This document shows positions 17,800 to 25,192 of a stretch of DNA of 37,997 nucleotides, piece after piece. Under the pieces are notes generated by a model that was given only the letters and a program-made list of their open reading frames with translations, was not told the DNA's origin and made no database searches. The stretch comes from a virus, in IMG/VR virus record IMGVR_UViG_3300032086_004090, positions 1 through 37,997 of that record; one strand, written 5' to 3'. The first letter of the stretch is position 1, and each line of letters opens with the position of its first letter. The translations under genes were made by a program, and so were the position numbers.

Positions 17800-18723
17800 T
17801 TAGCTATAAGTAACAGTAAAAGTATTATAGTTTCTATAGCTATATGTTACTGTAGCATTTCCACCACCAGCATCACCGCCACTATAATTAACACTAGTGA
17901 TAACATTAGAGTTACCGGCACTAACAACAGTCTGGGTGCTACCGCTACTACCACTACTTGCAAAATGACAAACAGTTGCAGCTAAAGTACCGCTATACGA
18001 ACCTCCAGCGCTATAATTCTTGCAACCGCTAGAATCTGTACTAGCAGTACCATCCAGTGCGTTAGTGGCAAGGTATTCGATTTCTGTAGTGACCTCGATA
18101 GGAAATTGAGCGAGTCTAACAGTTGGTAGCAACTGCCCAAAAGCATATAAAGGTTCTCTGCTCAAATCCACACTAAAAGTAACATTTTGTCCACCTATAC
18201 CAGTAATGTGTTGTCTAGCAGCAATCACTTTCGTTCCTAGAGCAGCAACGCCTGTATTGGGAATAGAACTACCACTACTGGCACCACTACTAACATTACT
18301 TTTCTTAACATTGCCAACAAGGGTAATATCTTCAGTAGCATTGCCTTCAACAGAAAAGTTATAACTAATGTTAGAAATATACATATCTGGCATACTTGCT
18401 GTATTAATATGGCTGCCAGTTACATCATCATAGGTACTTAGTGTAACATCACATTGTTTTTCTGATAATGCTGTAATACTTTGGCCAGAAGCACTGCTTC
18501 CACCACAAGCCAAAAGATACATAGGCATGGTACCATCCATAAGTTTAGAAATGGTTACTTCTACGTCAGCAATACTTTCCTGATCTAAATATACTGCTAA
18601 TTGCCCTAATTGGAAAACAGGTTCTCTATTGTATGTAGTGCTTACACCGACACTTTGGACACCTGTTAATGTGGTGCCGCCTATGGCTACTGAGTGTGAA
18701 GCATAATAAATTCTATTACCCAT
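17800..18723 (-). CDS. Tail tube (major tail) protein with internally duplicated domain
   Basis: This 307-residue protein is placed after the neck genes and before the tape measure. It is beta-rich, Ser/Gly/Thr-rich, with no helix-rich part. Two segments align: residues 21-63 (NREPVFQLGQL then VEVTISKL) and 175-218 (SREPLYAFGQL then VTTEIEYL). The shared REP..x.GQL words point to two copies of the tube fold in one chain. In phage T5 the tube protein pb6 likewise holds two tube domains and forms trimeric rings in place of hexamers. The C-terminus (225-307) is Gly/Ser-rich and may face outward. A candidate promoter core (18771-18776) precedes it by 47 bases, fitting high expression. Confidence 0.85.
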   Translation of the reverse strand: MGNRIYYASHSVAIGGTTLTGVQSVGVSTTYNREPVFQLGQLAVYLDQESIADVEVTISKLMDGTMPMYLLACGGSSASGQSITALSEKQCDVTLSTYDDVTGSHINTASMPDMYISNISYNFSVEGNATEDITLVGNVKKSNVSSGASSGSSIPNTGVAALGTKVIAARQHITGIGGQNVTFSVDLSREPLYAFGQLLPTVRLAQFPIEVTTEIEYLATNALDGTASTDSSGCKNYSAGGSYSGTLAATVCHFASSGSSGSTQTVVSAGNSNVITSVNYSGGDAGGGNATVTYSYRNYNTFTVTYS

Positions 18724-18766
18724 GTTTAATTCTCCGTATTGTATTTTGGAAAGTGTGCTGTTAAGT

Positions 18767-18778
18767 TAACATACACCA
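18767..18778 (-). promoter_or_regulatory. Candidate phage promoter motif TTGGTGTATGTT before tail tube gene
   Basis: The GTGTAT core (18771-18776) lies 47 bases before the tube start, in a 59-base gap. An inverted repeat GTTAA-C-TTAAC (18760-18770) abuts it on the downstream side. Same core and spacing as upstream of the tail-tip, adaptor, anchor-protein, protease and portal genes. Confidence 0.45.
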
Positions 18779-18782
18779 AAAA

Positions 18783-19706
18783 TTATGGAAATATCTCGAT
18801 TATCCATTTAAGTGTAGATCCAAATAATCTGGAAGAAAAAGTATTAAATTCTATTGTGGTACTATTATCAATATTACACCATAAAGACGGATAATTAGAA
18901 ATTAGTTGTTCATACTGATAGCCATTGGTATTTAATGAGCCATTATAATTTAATGTATATTTTTGATCTGCTACTGCGGATTTGCTGTCAAAAAGTCTAA
19001 AGTGTTTTTCTTTTTGATATAATAGTATTTCTGAAATAGTGTTTCTTTGATTAATATTTTCAGTAAAAATATGTAAAAATACATCTTGGTAAATAATATT
19101 TCTTGTAGTACCTAAACCCCAGGGCTGTAAATTAGTTCCTGGCACAATTTCGATCATTATGGCTGGCATCTGCATTCTGTGTAAAGAATCAATTTTGTAG
19201 TCTGCTTGATTATTAATATGATTAGCTAATAAATATGTTTGTTTTTGCAATTCCTTCCACCAAACACAATCACTACTTTTGTATGTTTGTATGTATCTAT
19301 AGCTGTAATTTAGTCTAACATTAGCATTAGCTGAAATAGTATTATCAAAAACAATATTACCAAGAGGATAATTGATTGTATAAGTATTATTGCCAGATCC
19401 TGTTGGTCCAGCAATAAAATTTGAATCTATATATATGCCAGAAATAGGAGTGGGAGAACTGCCATCAACACTCACGCCAGTTTCATAAACCCAATCTTTC
19501 CTGGCAGTTTGCCATATTTTAGGATTAGATTCTGTAGGTTTTAGCACATTAAAGTGGTTACCTCTCATATCTTCTGTAGCAGAATCCACATTTATAAAAC
19601 CACCTATTTGCAAAAATGACCAATCTAGAAAAGATTTGATATTTTCTTCTAGTGTTGCTATGCTGTACCTTTGTGAAATAGAAGAAACATTATGAAATTT
19701 TGTCAT
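18783..19706 (-). CDS. Tail terminator or tail-joining protein candidate
   Basis: The ATG overlaps the previous stop (ATGA at 19703-19706). The 307-residue product has mixed composition with helical ends and a beta-rich middle (IAGPTGSGNNTYTINYPLG, near 103-121, then VRLNYSYRYIQTY). Its place between the tail-completion candidate and the tube matches the tail terminator of siphoviruses, but such proteins are usually 130-200 residues, so this is large. Family not recognised by motif; the role rests on gene order. Confidence 0.55.
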   Translation of the reverse strand: MTKFHNVSSISQRYSIATLEENIKSFLDWSFLQIGGFINVDSATEDMRGNHFNVLKPTESNPKIWQTARKDWVYETGVSVDGSSPTPISGIYIDSNFIAGPTGSGNNTYTINYPLGNIVFDNTISANANVRLNYSYRYIQTYKSSDCVWWKELQKQTYLLANHINNQADYKIDSLHRMQMPAIMIEIVPGTNLQPWGLGTTRNIIYQDVFLHIFTENINQRNTISEILLYQKEKHFRLFDSKSAVADQKYTLNYNGSLNTNGYQYEQLISNYPSLWCNIDNSTTIEFNTFSSRLFGSTLKWIIEIFP

Positions 19707-20347
19707 ATATATCTTTCTATATTTTTTTGTACTATATTGGTTATTTCGTTATCACTAATTTTAGAAGCAGCTCTAGTAGTCCAATTATCGTTAACTCTGC
19801 CAGAAAAATTAGATGGTACAGACCAGTCGGATTGTGAATGAACCATAATAGCATTGCCTGTTCTAGAATTAGGATTTGGACCATATTCTACTTGATATCT
19901 TTTGATGATAGGAGAAGTGCCATGATAAAGTAGCCATTCCAACCAGGGTAAAACCTTACTATCTTCCGTAATTACTGATGCAAGATCTGTGTATATTAAA
20001 CCACTCATATCGTCGGTTTTCATAAAACCTATTGATATGCCACCAGATAACCGTCCGCCAGTAGCGGTCACAGGTCTAAGTTTAGCAGTGGAGCTTGCTG
20101 CCAAAGCTTCGACAACTCTGCTTATGCTACCAGAATCACGGATACCAAAATCGTATCTTAATTTACCAGAAATTAATGATCCATATTCTGGCTCGTTTTG
20201 CAGAGCTTTGACTACCAGTGGTCTTAGGCTATCTTCTATGGGTTTCAGGGCCTTGCGGAATACCACATTTATTTTATCCGCTATTGCGACTTTAATCTTT
20301 TTGTTCACATCAGAAACAGTATCTACAAGTTTAAGGCTAAAATTCAT
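19703..20347 (-). CDS. Head-tail joining/tail-completion protein (HK97 gp10-like position)
   Basis: I prefer the ATG at 20345-20347, which overlaps the upstream stop as ATGA with GGAAG just before, over an in-frame ATG four codons earlier. The 214-residue product begins with a long amphipathic helix, then SGKLRYDFGIRDSGS (near 60) and a Trp-rich segment WLEWLLYHGTSPIIKRY, followed by WSVPSNFSGRVNDNWTTRAA. The helix-beta layout and gene order (adaptor, stopper, this, terminator, tube) suit the HK97 gp10 class of tail-completion proteins. This is inference from order and overall make-up. Confidence 0.6.
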   Translation of the reverse strand: MNFSLKLVDTVSDVNKKIKVAIADKINVVFRKALKPIEDSLRPLVVKALQNEPEYGSLISGKLRYDFGIRDSGSISRVVEALAASSTAKLRPVTATGGRLSGGISIGFMKTDDMSGLIYTDLASVITEDSKVLPWLEWLLYHGTSPIIKRYQVEYGPNPNSRTGNAIMVHSQSDWSVPSNFSGRVNDNWTTRAASKISDNEITNIVQKNIERYI

Positions 20348-20868
20348 TTTTTCTTCCACATGGTAGTAATATATTTGTTTGAACCTAAGCCTACTGGTGT
20401 TGGATCTCCAGCTCTTTCGTAACGATATAAGCCATATTTCTCTAAACTGGTGTCGAAAATAATTTCACTAGCATTTCTAATCTTGCTAATCATATCTATT
20501 TTGGATAATGTTTGAACGTAGCCATCTGAAATTTTAACATAATCTGAGGATATATTAATCCAATATTTGCTGTCAAATACAGCAATAATATCTATAACTT
20601 CAGAAGATTCAGAACTAATAAAACCATGTCCTATACAAACAGGACATATGCCACCATCAGGAAAAGGAGAAGGACCAGTACCATTATATACTGAACCAGA
20701 AAAATGAGATATCGGATCTCGTATACAGTTACTACAGGTAGTCTCTTTACCGCCATAAAATAGTAACTTACTCTTGACACTAAGACCATTTTCACTTAAC
20801 AGATAGTCTATGGCCGAATTAAAAACTTCTTTAAAGTCTGTTGTAATAAGATTTTCAAAATTAATCAT
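20344..20868 (-). CDS. Zinc-binding head-closure (stopper) candidate
   Basis: The 174-residue protein has two Cys pairs, C45-x2-C48 (TTCSNCIRDP) and C75-x2-C78 (GGICPVCIGHG), a four-cysteine zinc ribbon with a CPxCxGxG second half. Similar small zinc-ribbon proteins occur in phage neck regions. The C-terminal half is beta-type. It follows the 68-residue gene with an 8-base overlap and is followed by an ATGA overlap. Head-closure (stopper) role is inferred from gene order. Confidence 0.6.
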   Translation of the reverse strand: MINFENLITTDFKEVFNSAIDYLLSENGLSVKSKLLFYGGKETTCSNCIRDPISHFSGSVYNGTGPSPFPDGGICPVCIGHGFISSESSEVIDIIAVFDSKYWINISSDYVKISDGYVQTLSKIDMISKIRNASEIIFDTSLEKYGLYRYERAGDPTPVGLGSNKYITTMWKKK

Positions 20869-21067
20869 TGATAGTAATCTTTGGAGATATTAAGCTATTA
20901 TTATTAACAATAGTGCATATATTTTTATCAGCAGTCTTAAGATAACTAGACTGTATTATCTTTTTAGAAATAGAGTATGTATTAATAGAAGAATCTACTG
21001 ATAGTTGCATGTTTAGTATCGAAGCTTTGAGATTATCAGAACTAACAGATGCAGATGTAATATTCAT
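20861..21067 (-). CDS. 68-residue neck-region protein, unknown
   Basis: The start MNITSASV (ATG 21065-21067) is chosen because GAGG lies 7 bases before it and the upstream stop (21070-21072) is immediately adjacent; a longer form would run back into the P-domain gene. The product is Ser/Asn/Ile-rich with no clear motif. It overlaps the zinc-ribbon gene by 8 bases, so it belongs to the neck operon. Confidence 0.6.
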   Translation of the reverse strand: MNITSASVSSDNLKASILNMQLSVDSSINTYSISKKIIQSSYLKTADKNICTIVNNNSLISPKITIND

Positions 21068-21069
21068 AT

Positions 21070-22239
21070 TTATGCCTCGTATGTTATAATAACTTTCCAG
21101 GAATCTATAGAGCCAGATGCTATGGGGTCGGTATCCTGGATATACAATGACCAATCTCCGGAACCAACATGGCCAACCATATGGTCAAATGAGGATAAAT
21201 AATCTGGATTAGACTTGTCATAAATTCTACAGTATTCTCCATTATTGATATTGTGTAAATATTTTGTGGGCGCAGCCTTATTAGAGAATATGTAGTTAAA
21301 ATTATCTACATAATTTGGTATTTTGTGATTAGATGAAAGTAATATACCAGAGCCAGATGGCGGAACCAATGAAAATATTAAATCTTGAGGATTGGTATGA
21401 GATAGACCTCCTATTGCTATATCAATAGAATCAATAGTACGAATAGTTTCGTCCACAGATATGGTACCACTAACTGTACTCTCATCGAGTATTGTAATAC
21501 CTGAACCTGTATATACAACAGAATACAGATCTAGCGATAAACACTGATCTATACATAAATCTGATTGATTTACTCCGGTATCAGTATCAGTGGTGGTGTC
21601 ACCATCTGTACCTCCGTCAGAAACAGAATCAACCTGAGAAAAAACAGCATCGGTAGTAGTAGATGTAGAAAAATCCGCATTACTAAAAACGCAATTATTA
21701 AATATAGCATTAGAGAAATCTGTATTATTAAATTCACTAGCAGAAAAATTAGCATCTGAAAATATTAAATCATTGTAAGTTGTCCTTGTAACAGTATTGC
21801 CACCACCTCCACCGCAAGCACCTCTATATGAAGTAGAATTTGGACAAGATTTTAAATACGCTGTAGCTCTACCGATAATAAAAATATTGCCAGTGGCTAG
21901 TCTGCTACTAGAGACCAAGGTGTTATTTTGACTATAATCAATAACATCCAAATCATAGGAAGATTTGGTAAAATCTAATTGATTGGTTTCTGATCCTAAT
22001 AGTTTAAAAACTATTTGACCATCACTATTACCAGCAAGCGACCACCCATTTACATTTAGACTAGCATTGGCAGCAGAAGAAAAGGTTAAACAGCCGCCAT
22101 CGCCATCAACAGGCTTCATCTGCAATACTACGCATTTATTTAATAAATTTATAGGATTGTTATTTGAGTCATTGTATTGAAAAGTAATTTCAAAATCACT
22201 ACCTTGCTCTATGCTGTAATTTAAAGTGGCAGCTGGCAT
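21070..22239 (-). CDS. Modular virion protein: anchor domain, pentapeptide repeats, P/Homo B domain
   Basis: Residues 1-130 form an anchor domain (YSIEQGSDFEITFQY, NPINL, YDLDVI) homologous to the 134-residue protein encoded at 29742-30146. After a Gly stretch (GACGGGGG), residues 156-200 show about eight pentapeptide units with Phe at a fixed position (SDANF, SASEF, NNTDF, SNAIF, NNCVF, SNADF), predicting a short square beta-helix. An acidic linker with two Cys (201-235) leads to residues 240-388, which fit the P/Homo B domain found with proprotein convertases (HTNPQDLIFSLVPPSGSG, then GSGDWSLYIQD, GSIDSWKVII). No protease domain is present. It sits between adaptor and stopper genes. A neck or capsid-surface binding protein is likely. 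Confidence 0.7.
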   Translation of the reverse strand: MPAATLNYSIEQGSDFEITFQYNDSNNNPINLLNKCVVLQMKPVDGDGGCLTFSSAANASLNVNGWSLAGNSDGQIVFKLLGSETNQLDFTKSSYDLDVIDYSQNNTLVSSSRLATGNIFIIGRATAYLKSCPNSTSYRGACGGGGGNTVTRTTYNDLIFSDANFSASEFNNTDFSNAIFNNCVFSNADFSTSTTTDAVFSQVDSVSDGGTDGDTTTDTDTGVNQSDLCIDQCLSLDLYSVVYTGSGITILDESTVSGTISVDETIRTIDSIDIAIGGLSHTNPQDLIFSLVPPSGSGILLSSNHKIPNYVDNFNYIFSNKAAPTKYLHNINNGEYCRIYDKSNPDYLSSFDHMVGHVGSGDWSLYIQDTDPIASGSIDSWKVIITYEA

Positions 22240-22250
22240 TTATATACTCC

Positions 22251-22772
22251 TTAGCTATATATGTCTCTACGAAAATCGCCCGGATACGACAAGGAAGTTG
22301 GGTCAAAGTTATTACCAACAAACGGACTAAGTACAGCTCTAATAGCTTGCGCACCTCCAAATTCATAATCCATTCTCAGCTTAGTATATAAGGCACATGG
22401 TCCTTGATTGATTATAGTTTCATAACCTTTAAGTGCTCCTCCTATAGCAAGAGAGGCTCCTGCCAGAGATGCCCTGATACCTTCCATTGCAGCTTTTGTT
22501 CTTAAAGAGCTATGATCAAGTATGCAGGCGGCCTTAAGAGCTGTAAGTCCAATAAAATCCAAATCTTTTTCTCCCAATAGGGTAGGGTCAGGAGTAATCT
22601 CCATATCTACCAAGTTTATGCTGTATGTGTTTTTTAAATTGACTTCCAACGAAACATATTGACCAGCAACAAGAATTAACTGTTGTATTCTTTCATCACT
22701 ATATGTTGGCGAATCTGATAGATCATTAATCCAAGATCTGACAATGATAGGTATTTCTAGCTGCCATGACAT
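22251..22772 (-). CDS. Head-tail adaptor (head completion) protein candidate
   Basis: The 173-residue, largely helical product includes YSDERIQQLILVAGQYVSLEV (near 24-44), a pattern I associate with gp6/gp15-type adaptors that sit under the portal, and a conserved-looking ALKAACILDHSSLRTKAA. It begins the neck gene set, with AAGGG before the ATG. A candidate promoter core lies 43 bases upstream. The adaptor role is inferred from position and the N-terminal pattern. Confidence 0.6.
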   Translation of the reverse strand: MSWQLEIPIIVRSWINDLSDSPTYSDERIQQLILVAGQYVSLEVNLKNTYSINLVDMEITPDPTLLGEKDLDFIGLTALKAACILDHSSLRTKAAMEGIRASLAGASLAIGGALKGYETIINQGPCALYTKLRMDYEFGGAQAIRAVLSPFVGNNFDPTSLSYPGDFRRDIYS

Positions 22773-22793
22773 AATAAAGGCCCTTAAATGTGT

Positions 22794-22807
22794 TATATTG
22801 CAATATA
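22794..22807. promoter_or_regulatory. 14-base palindrome TATATTGCAATATA before adaptor gene
   Basis: A perfect palindrome between the candidate promoter core (22816-22821) and the adaptor start. It could be an operator or an AT-rich coincidence. A palindrome also lies close downstream of three other copies of the motif. Confidence 0.35.
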
Positions 22808-22811
22808 TCTA

Positions 22812-22823
22812 TTCAATACACTA
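22812..22823 (-). promoter_or_regulatory. Candidate phage promoter motif TTAGTGTATTGA before adaptor gene
   Basis: In the 95-base gap between the glycosyltransferase stop and the adaptor start; core GTGTAT at 22816-22821, 43 bases before the ATG. This is the copy with the least complete flanks (AGTG in place of GGTG). Confidence 0.4.
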
Positions 22824-22867
22824 AATACGGTTTTCTAAGGATATATTCGTTATAATGGTCAAATAAT

Positions 22868-23815
22868 TTATTGGAAAATATGCTTATTATTAATATAGAT
22901 ATTTTTAGATATTTGTGAATACTTAGCCATAATAAGAGAGCTATTTTTATTCCAGATTATACTCATATTGTCACCTATTATATCATGAGCTTTACCGTAT
23001 ATGCTTGGCTGAAGTACACAATAGATGTCTTGATTGTACATGTGTCTGAACTGTAAAGATCTGTATTTAGCTTTTTGATCGTTTACTCTGATGTTAAAAT
23101 TGTTTGTCACACAATTACCAATACCATGTTGAGCGGCTATGTATCCAAAAATTCTTTCCAGTGAATGGCAGTAAGTTCCATCGTGTGTTTCATTTACCTT
23201 ACCGAATTCATTACTGATTAGATATTTGAAATACTCTCCATAATTTAAAAAGTAGTTGTGATATAGGTCTAACCTACCCATAAACATATTCCCTCCAATA
23301 AATTTTCTTTCTTTAGGTTTCAAATTGATGCTTTTTAATACTTGATCAATTTTTGATGCGTGATTATGCTCTGTGTTTTTGTAGATCAGAGGACGACAGC
23401 CAATTGCTCCATATCCATATTTATTCATAATTTCTATATTTTTATGTATTGTAAACCTATCACCAATTAAAGAATCCAAAAGCATAGCTCTCCAATTGCA
23501 AATATTTTTTATTCCCCATTTACTTTTTTTACTATGAATCTTAATGAAATAATCATATTTGGATTCGTCGATTTTTTGTATCTGATGAATAAAAGAGTAT
23601 ATATCGGCACCAACATTGGGATAAAAACTTATATCTTTTAGATTAGGCAAAAAGCTAAAATTAAAGATAGCTTTTGTATTGTTTTGGTTCTCGTATAAAG
23701 CAAGATATATGTCAAAAATATCTTCAGTGTCACTCAAAAGAGATATGAACTCTTGAGTTAAATCTGTGTGATATAACCACAAAAGTACCGCTATTTTTTT
23801 ATTATTGCGAATCAA
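22868..23815 (-). CDS. RgpF-type (rhamnan synthesis F) glycosyltransferase
   Basis: The 315-residue protein matches the RgpF family of sugar transferases: IAVLLWLYHTDLTQEFISLL (8-27), FYPNVGAD (64-71), YDYFIKIHSKKS (87-98), KFIGGNMFMGR (171-181) and HDGTYCHSLERIFG (211-224). No membrane helix is seen, so it is probably cytoplasmic. Members act on surface polysaccharides in bacteria. Here, inside the structural operon, it could glycosylate virion surface proteins or host surface glycans. The start is TTG (23813-23815), supported by a GGTGAG site 8 bases upstream and by homology beginning within the first ten residues. It follows the surface-protein island with a 9-base gap and precedes the neck genes. 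Confidence 0.8.
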   Translation of the reverse strand: MIRNNKKIAVLLWLYHTDLTQEFISLLSDTEDIFDIYLALYENQNNTKAIFNFSFLPNLKDISFYPNVGADIYSFIHQIQKIDESKYDYFIKIHSKKSKWGIKNICNWRAMLLDSLIGDRFTIHKNIEIMNKYGYGAIGCRPLIYKNTEHNHASKIDQVLKSINLKPKERKFIGGNMFMGRLDLYHNYFLNYGEYFKYLISNEFGKVNETHDGTYCHSLERIFGYIAAQHGIGNCVTNNFNIRVNDQKAKYRSLQFRHMYNQDIYCVLQPSIYGKAHDIIGDNMSIIWNKNSSLIMAKYSQISKNIYINNKHIFQ

Positions 23816-23824
23816 AACTTATTC

Positions 23825-24001
23825 TCACCAGGTAGATAGTGCCAGTCTTTTCCATGTATTAGTAGCGGTGCAGATATAGATATAGTCACTATCCCATGCT
23901 ATATCTCCAACGCTTCCGATAGCGTAGCCACTAGTAGGAGTGTCAGTTGCTATATTTAACCCATTTGCACTTGCTATATAATCTATTAAGAAATTAGACA
24001 T
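23825..24001 (-). CDS. 58-residue stand-alone copy of lectin-protein N-terminal module
   Basis: The start is the ATG at 23999-24001, which shares a base with the upstream stop (TAATG). The product, MSNFLIDYIASANGLNI followed by GSVGDIAWDSDYIYICTATN and TWKRLALSTW, aligns over its full length with residues 1-62 of the lectin protein encoded at 24333-25184. It lacks any lectin domain. It may be a minor virion protein, an assembly partner, or a fibre reduced to its attachment module. Confidence 0.7.
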   Translation of the reverse strand: MSNFLIDYIASANGLNIATDTPTSGYAIGSVGDIAWDSDYIYICTATNTWKRLALSTW

Positions 24002-24336
24002 TATAATAATTCCGGTTCCGGAAACCAAGAAGAATCATAAGTTTCTTCTGTGGCTGTAATACCATTTATTACACTATCTAATGACACCGGACCCAAAGCA
24101 TTTTGTGTAGGTTTTTCAAAAACCCATTTACCATCCAATCTTTCCTTTGGAATAGCCCACTTGGTTGTATAAACTTCTACAAGTTCACCAGTTTTAGCGT
24201 TTCTACCCCTAAGACTATTTCCATCTGGACCTATAGCATCTGGCGAATATGTTTGTACCCATGTTTTAATATTGGTAACAATAGTATTTTCAGCAGCGAT
24301 TGCTTCAGCTTCTGTGTCAAATACATAAAATATCAT
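24001..24336 (-). CDS. Small protein of the surface-protein island (possible fibre accessory)
   Basis: I choose the ATG at 24334-24336, forming ATGA with the upstream lectin stop, over a form four residues longer. The 111-residue product starts MIFYVFDTEAEAIAAEN and includes GRNAKTGELVEVYTTKWAIP and a Pro/Glu-rich end. Small proteins of this type are common beside fibre genes in aquatic phages, but I know no assigned function. Coupled translation on both sides suggests it works with the lectin protein. Confidence 0.65.
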   Translation of the reverse strand: MIFYVFDTEAEAIAAENTIVTNIKTWVQTYSPDAIGPDGNSLRGRNAKTGELVEVYTTKWAIPKERLDGKWVFEKPTQNALGPVSLDSVINGITATEETYDSSWFPEPELL

Positions 24337-25184
24337 GATATACCCCACTTTATAGATAGGTAAGACTCAACGCTTTGTCTGTCTGATGTAGACAGTGCGG
24401 AATTGTATACAATAATCTCAGCCACATCTCCATTAAGCTCTCCCCCAGCAGTACCGTTACCAACAATGAAGCCAGCGGCGGTATTTAGAGTTCGTGCTGA
24501 TGTAAGATTGGCAGTTAAGATAGAACCATTTTTCCATGCCGATAGACCTGTTGTACTAGTTCCATCTAATACAATAGTTACTATTGCATGAGTAGAGTCT
24601 ACAGCAGTAGTCCACGTTCGATACCCACTATTTACTCTAACGGCAATTTCTCTACTCACACCAAAGCTTTCTCCATTTGAAGTAGAATCCCCAAGAGTAA
24701 CGCCATACGCTGGCGTTGTACCGAAATTATTACAATTAAAGACAACAAACACTGTTCTATTTGTAGAGCCTCCAACAACAGTGGCAGAACCGTTTAATTC
24801 ATCGCCCCCGTCAAAACGCACAACACTTTTGCCATTTAAGGCGGAAGCTGTATAGGTTGGTTGATTACTAGCAGTACTCTGACTCACATTATAACCATTA
24901 CCAGACTTATCATTCCATTGACTTACAGTGCCACCATTTAATGTAATTGTATCACTATCATCAGCATCTAGCCAAAGTTGTAATCCTGCAATATCCGGAA
25001 GCCACGAAGATAGAGCGGCCGTTCTTTTCCATGCATTTGTTGCCGTGCATACATAAATATAATTACTATCCCAACTAATATCGCCAGCCGTACCAGTATC
25101 TGTAACAGAAGAAGGTACTGTTGGACTTGTTAAGTTTAATCCACTTGCGGCTACAATATTATCTATTTCTAATTTTGAACCCAT
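24333..25184 (-). CDS. Concanavalin/LamG-like lectin virion protein
   Basis: Residues 1-62 are an attachment-type module (GDISWDSNYIYVCTATNAWKR) also found alone in the gene at 23825-24001. Residues 65-283 fit a concanavalin A-like/LamG domain: GLQLWLDADDSDTITLNGG, QWNDKSGNGYN (90-98), VVRFDGGD, GVTLGDS, an AWKNG strand and the typical ending NGDVAEIIVYNSALSTSDRQ. Such domains bind carbohydrates. The gene follows the 744-residue fibre gene by 8 bases; AAGGAA precedes the ATG. Likely a sugar-binding head or tail appendage. Confidence 0.8.
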   Translation of the reverse strand: MGSKLEIDNIVAASGLNLTSPTVPSSVTDTGTAGDISWDSNYIYVCTATNAWKRTAALSSWLPDIAGLQLWLDADDSDTITLNGGTVSQWNDKSGNGYNVSQSTASNQPTYTASALNGKSVVRFDGGDELNGSATVVGGSTNRTVFVVFNCNNFGTTPAYGVTLGDSTSNGESFGVSREIAVRVNSGYRTWTTAVDSTHAIVTIVLDGTSTTGLSAWKNGSILTANLTSARTLNTAAGFIVGNGTAGGELNGDVAEIIVYNSALSTSDRQSVESYLSIKWGIS

Positions 25185-25192
25185 GGTATTCC

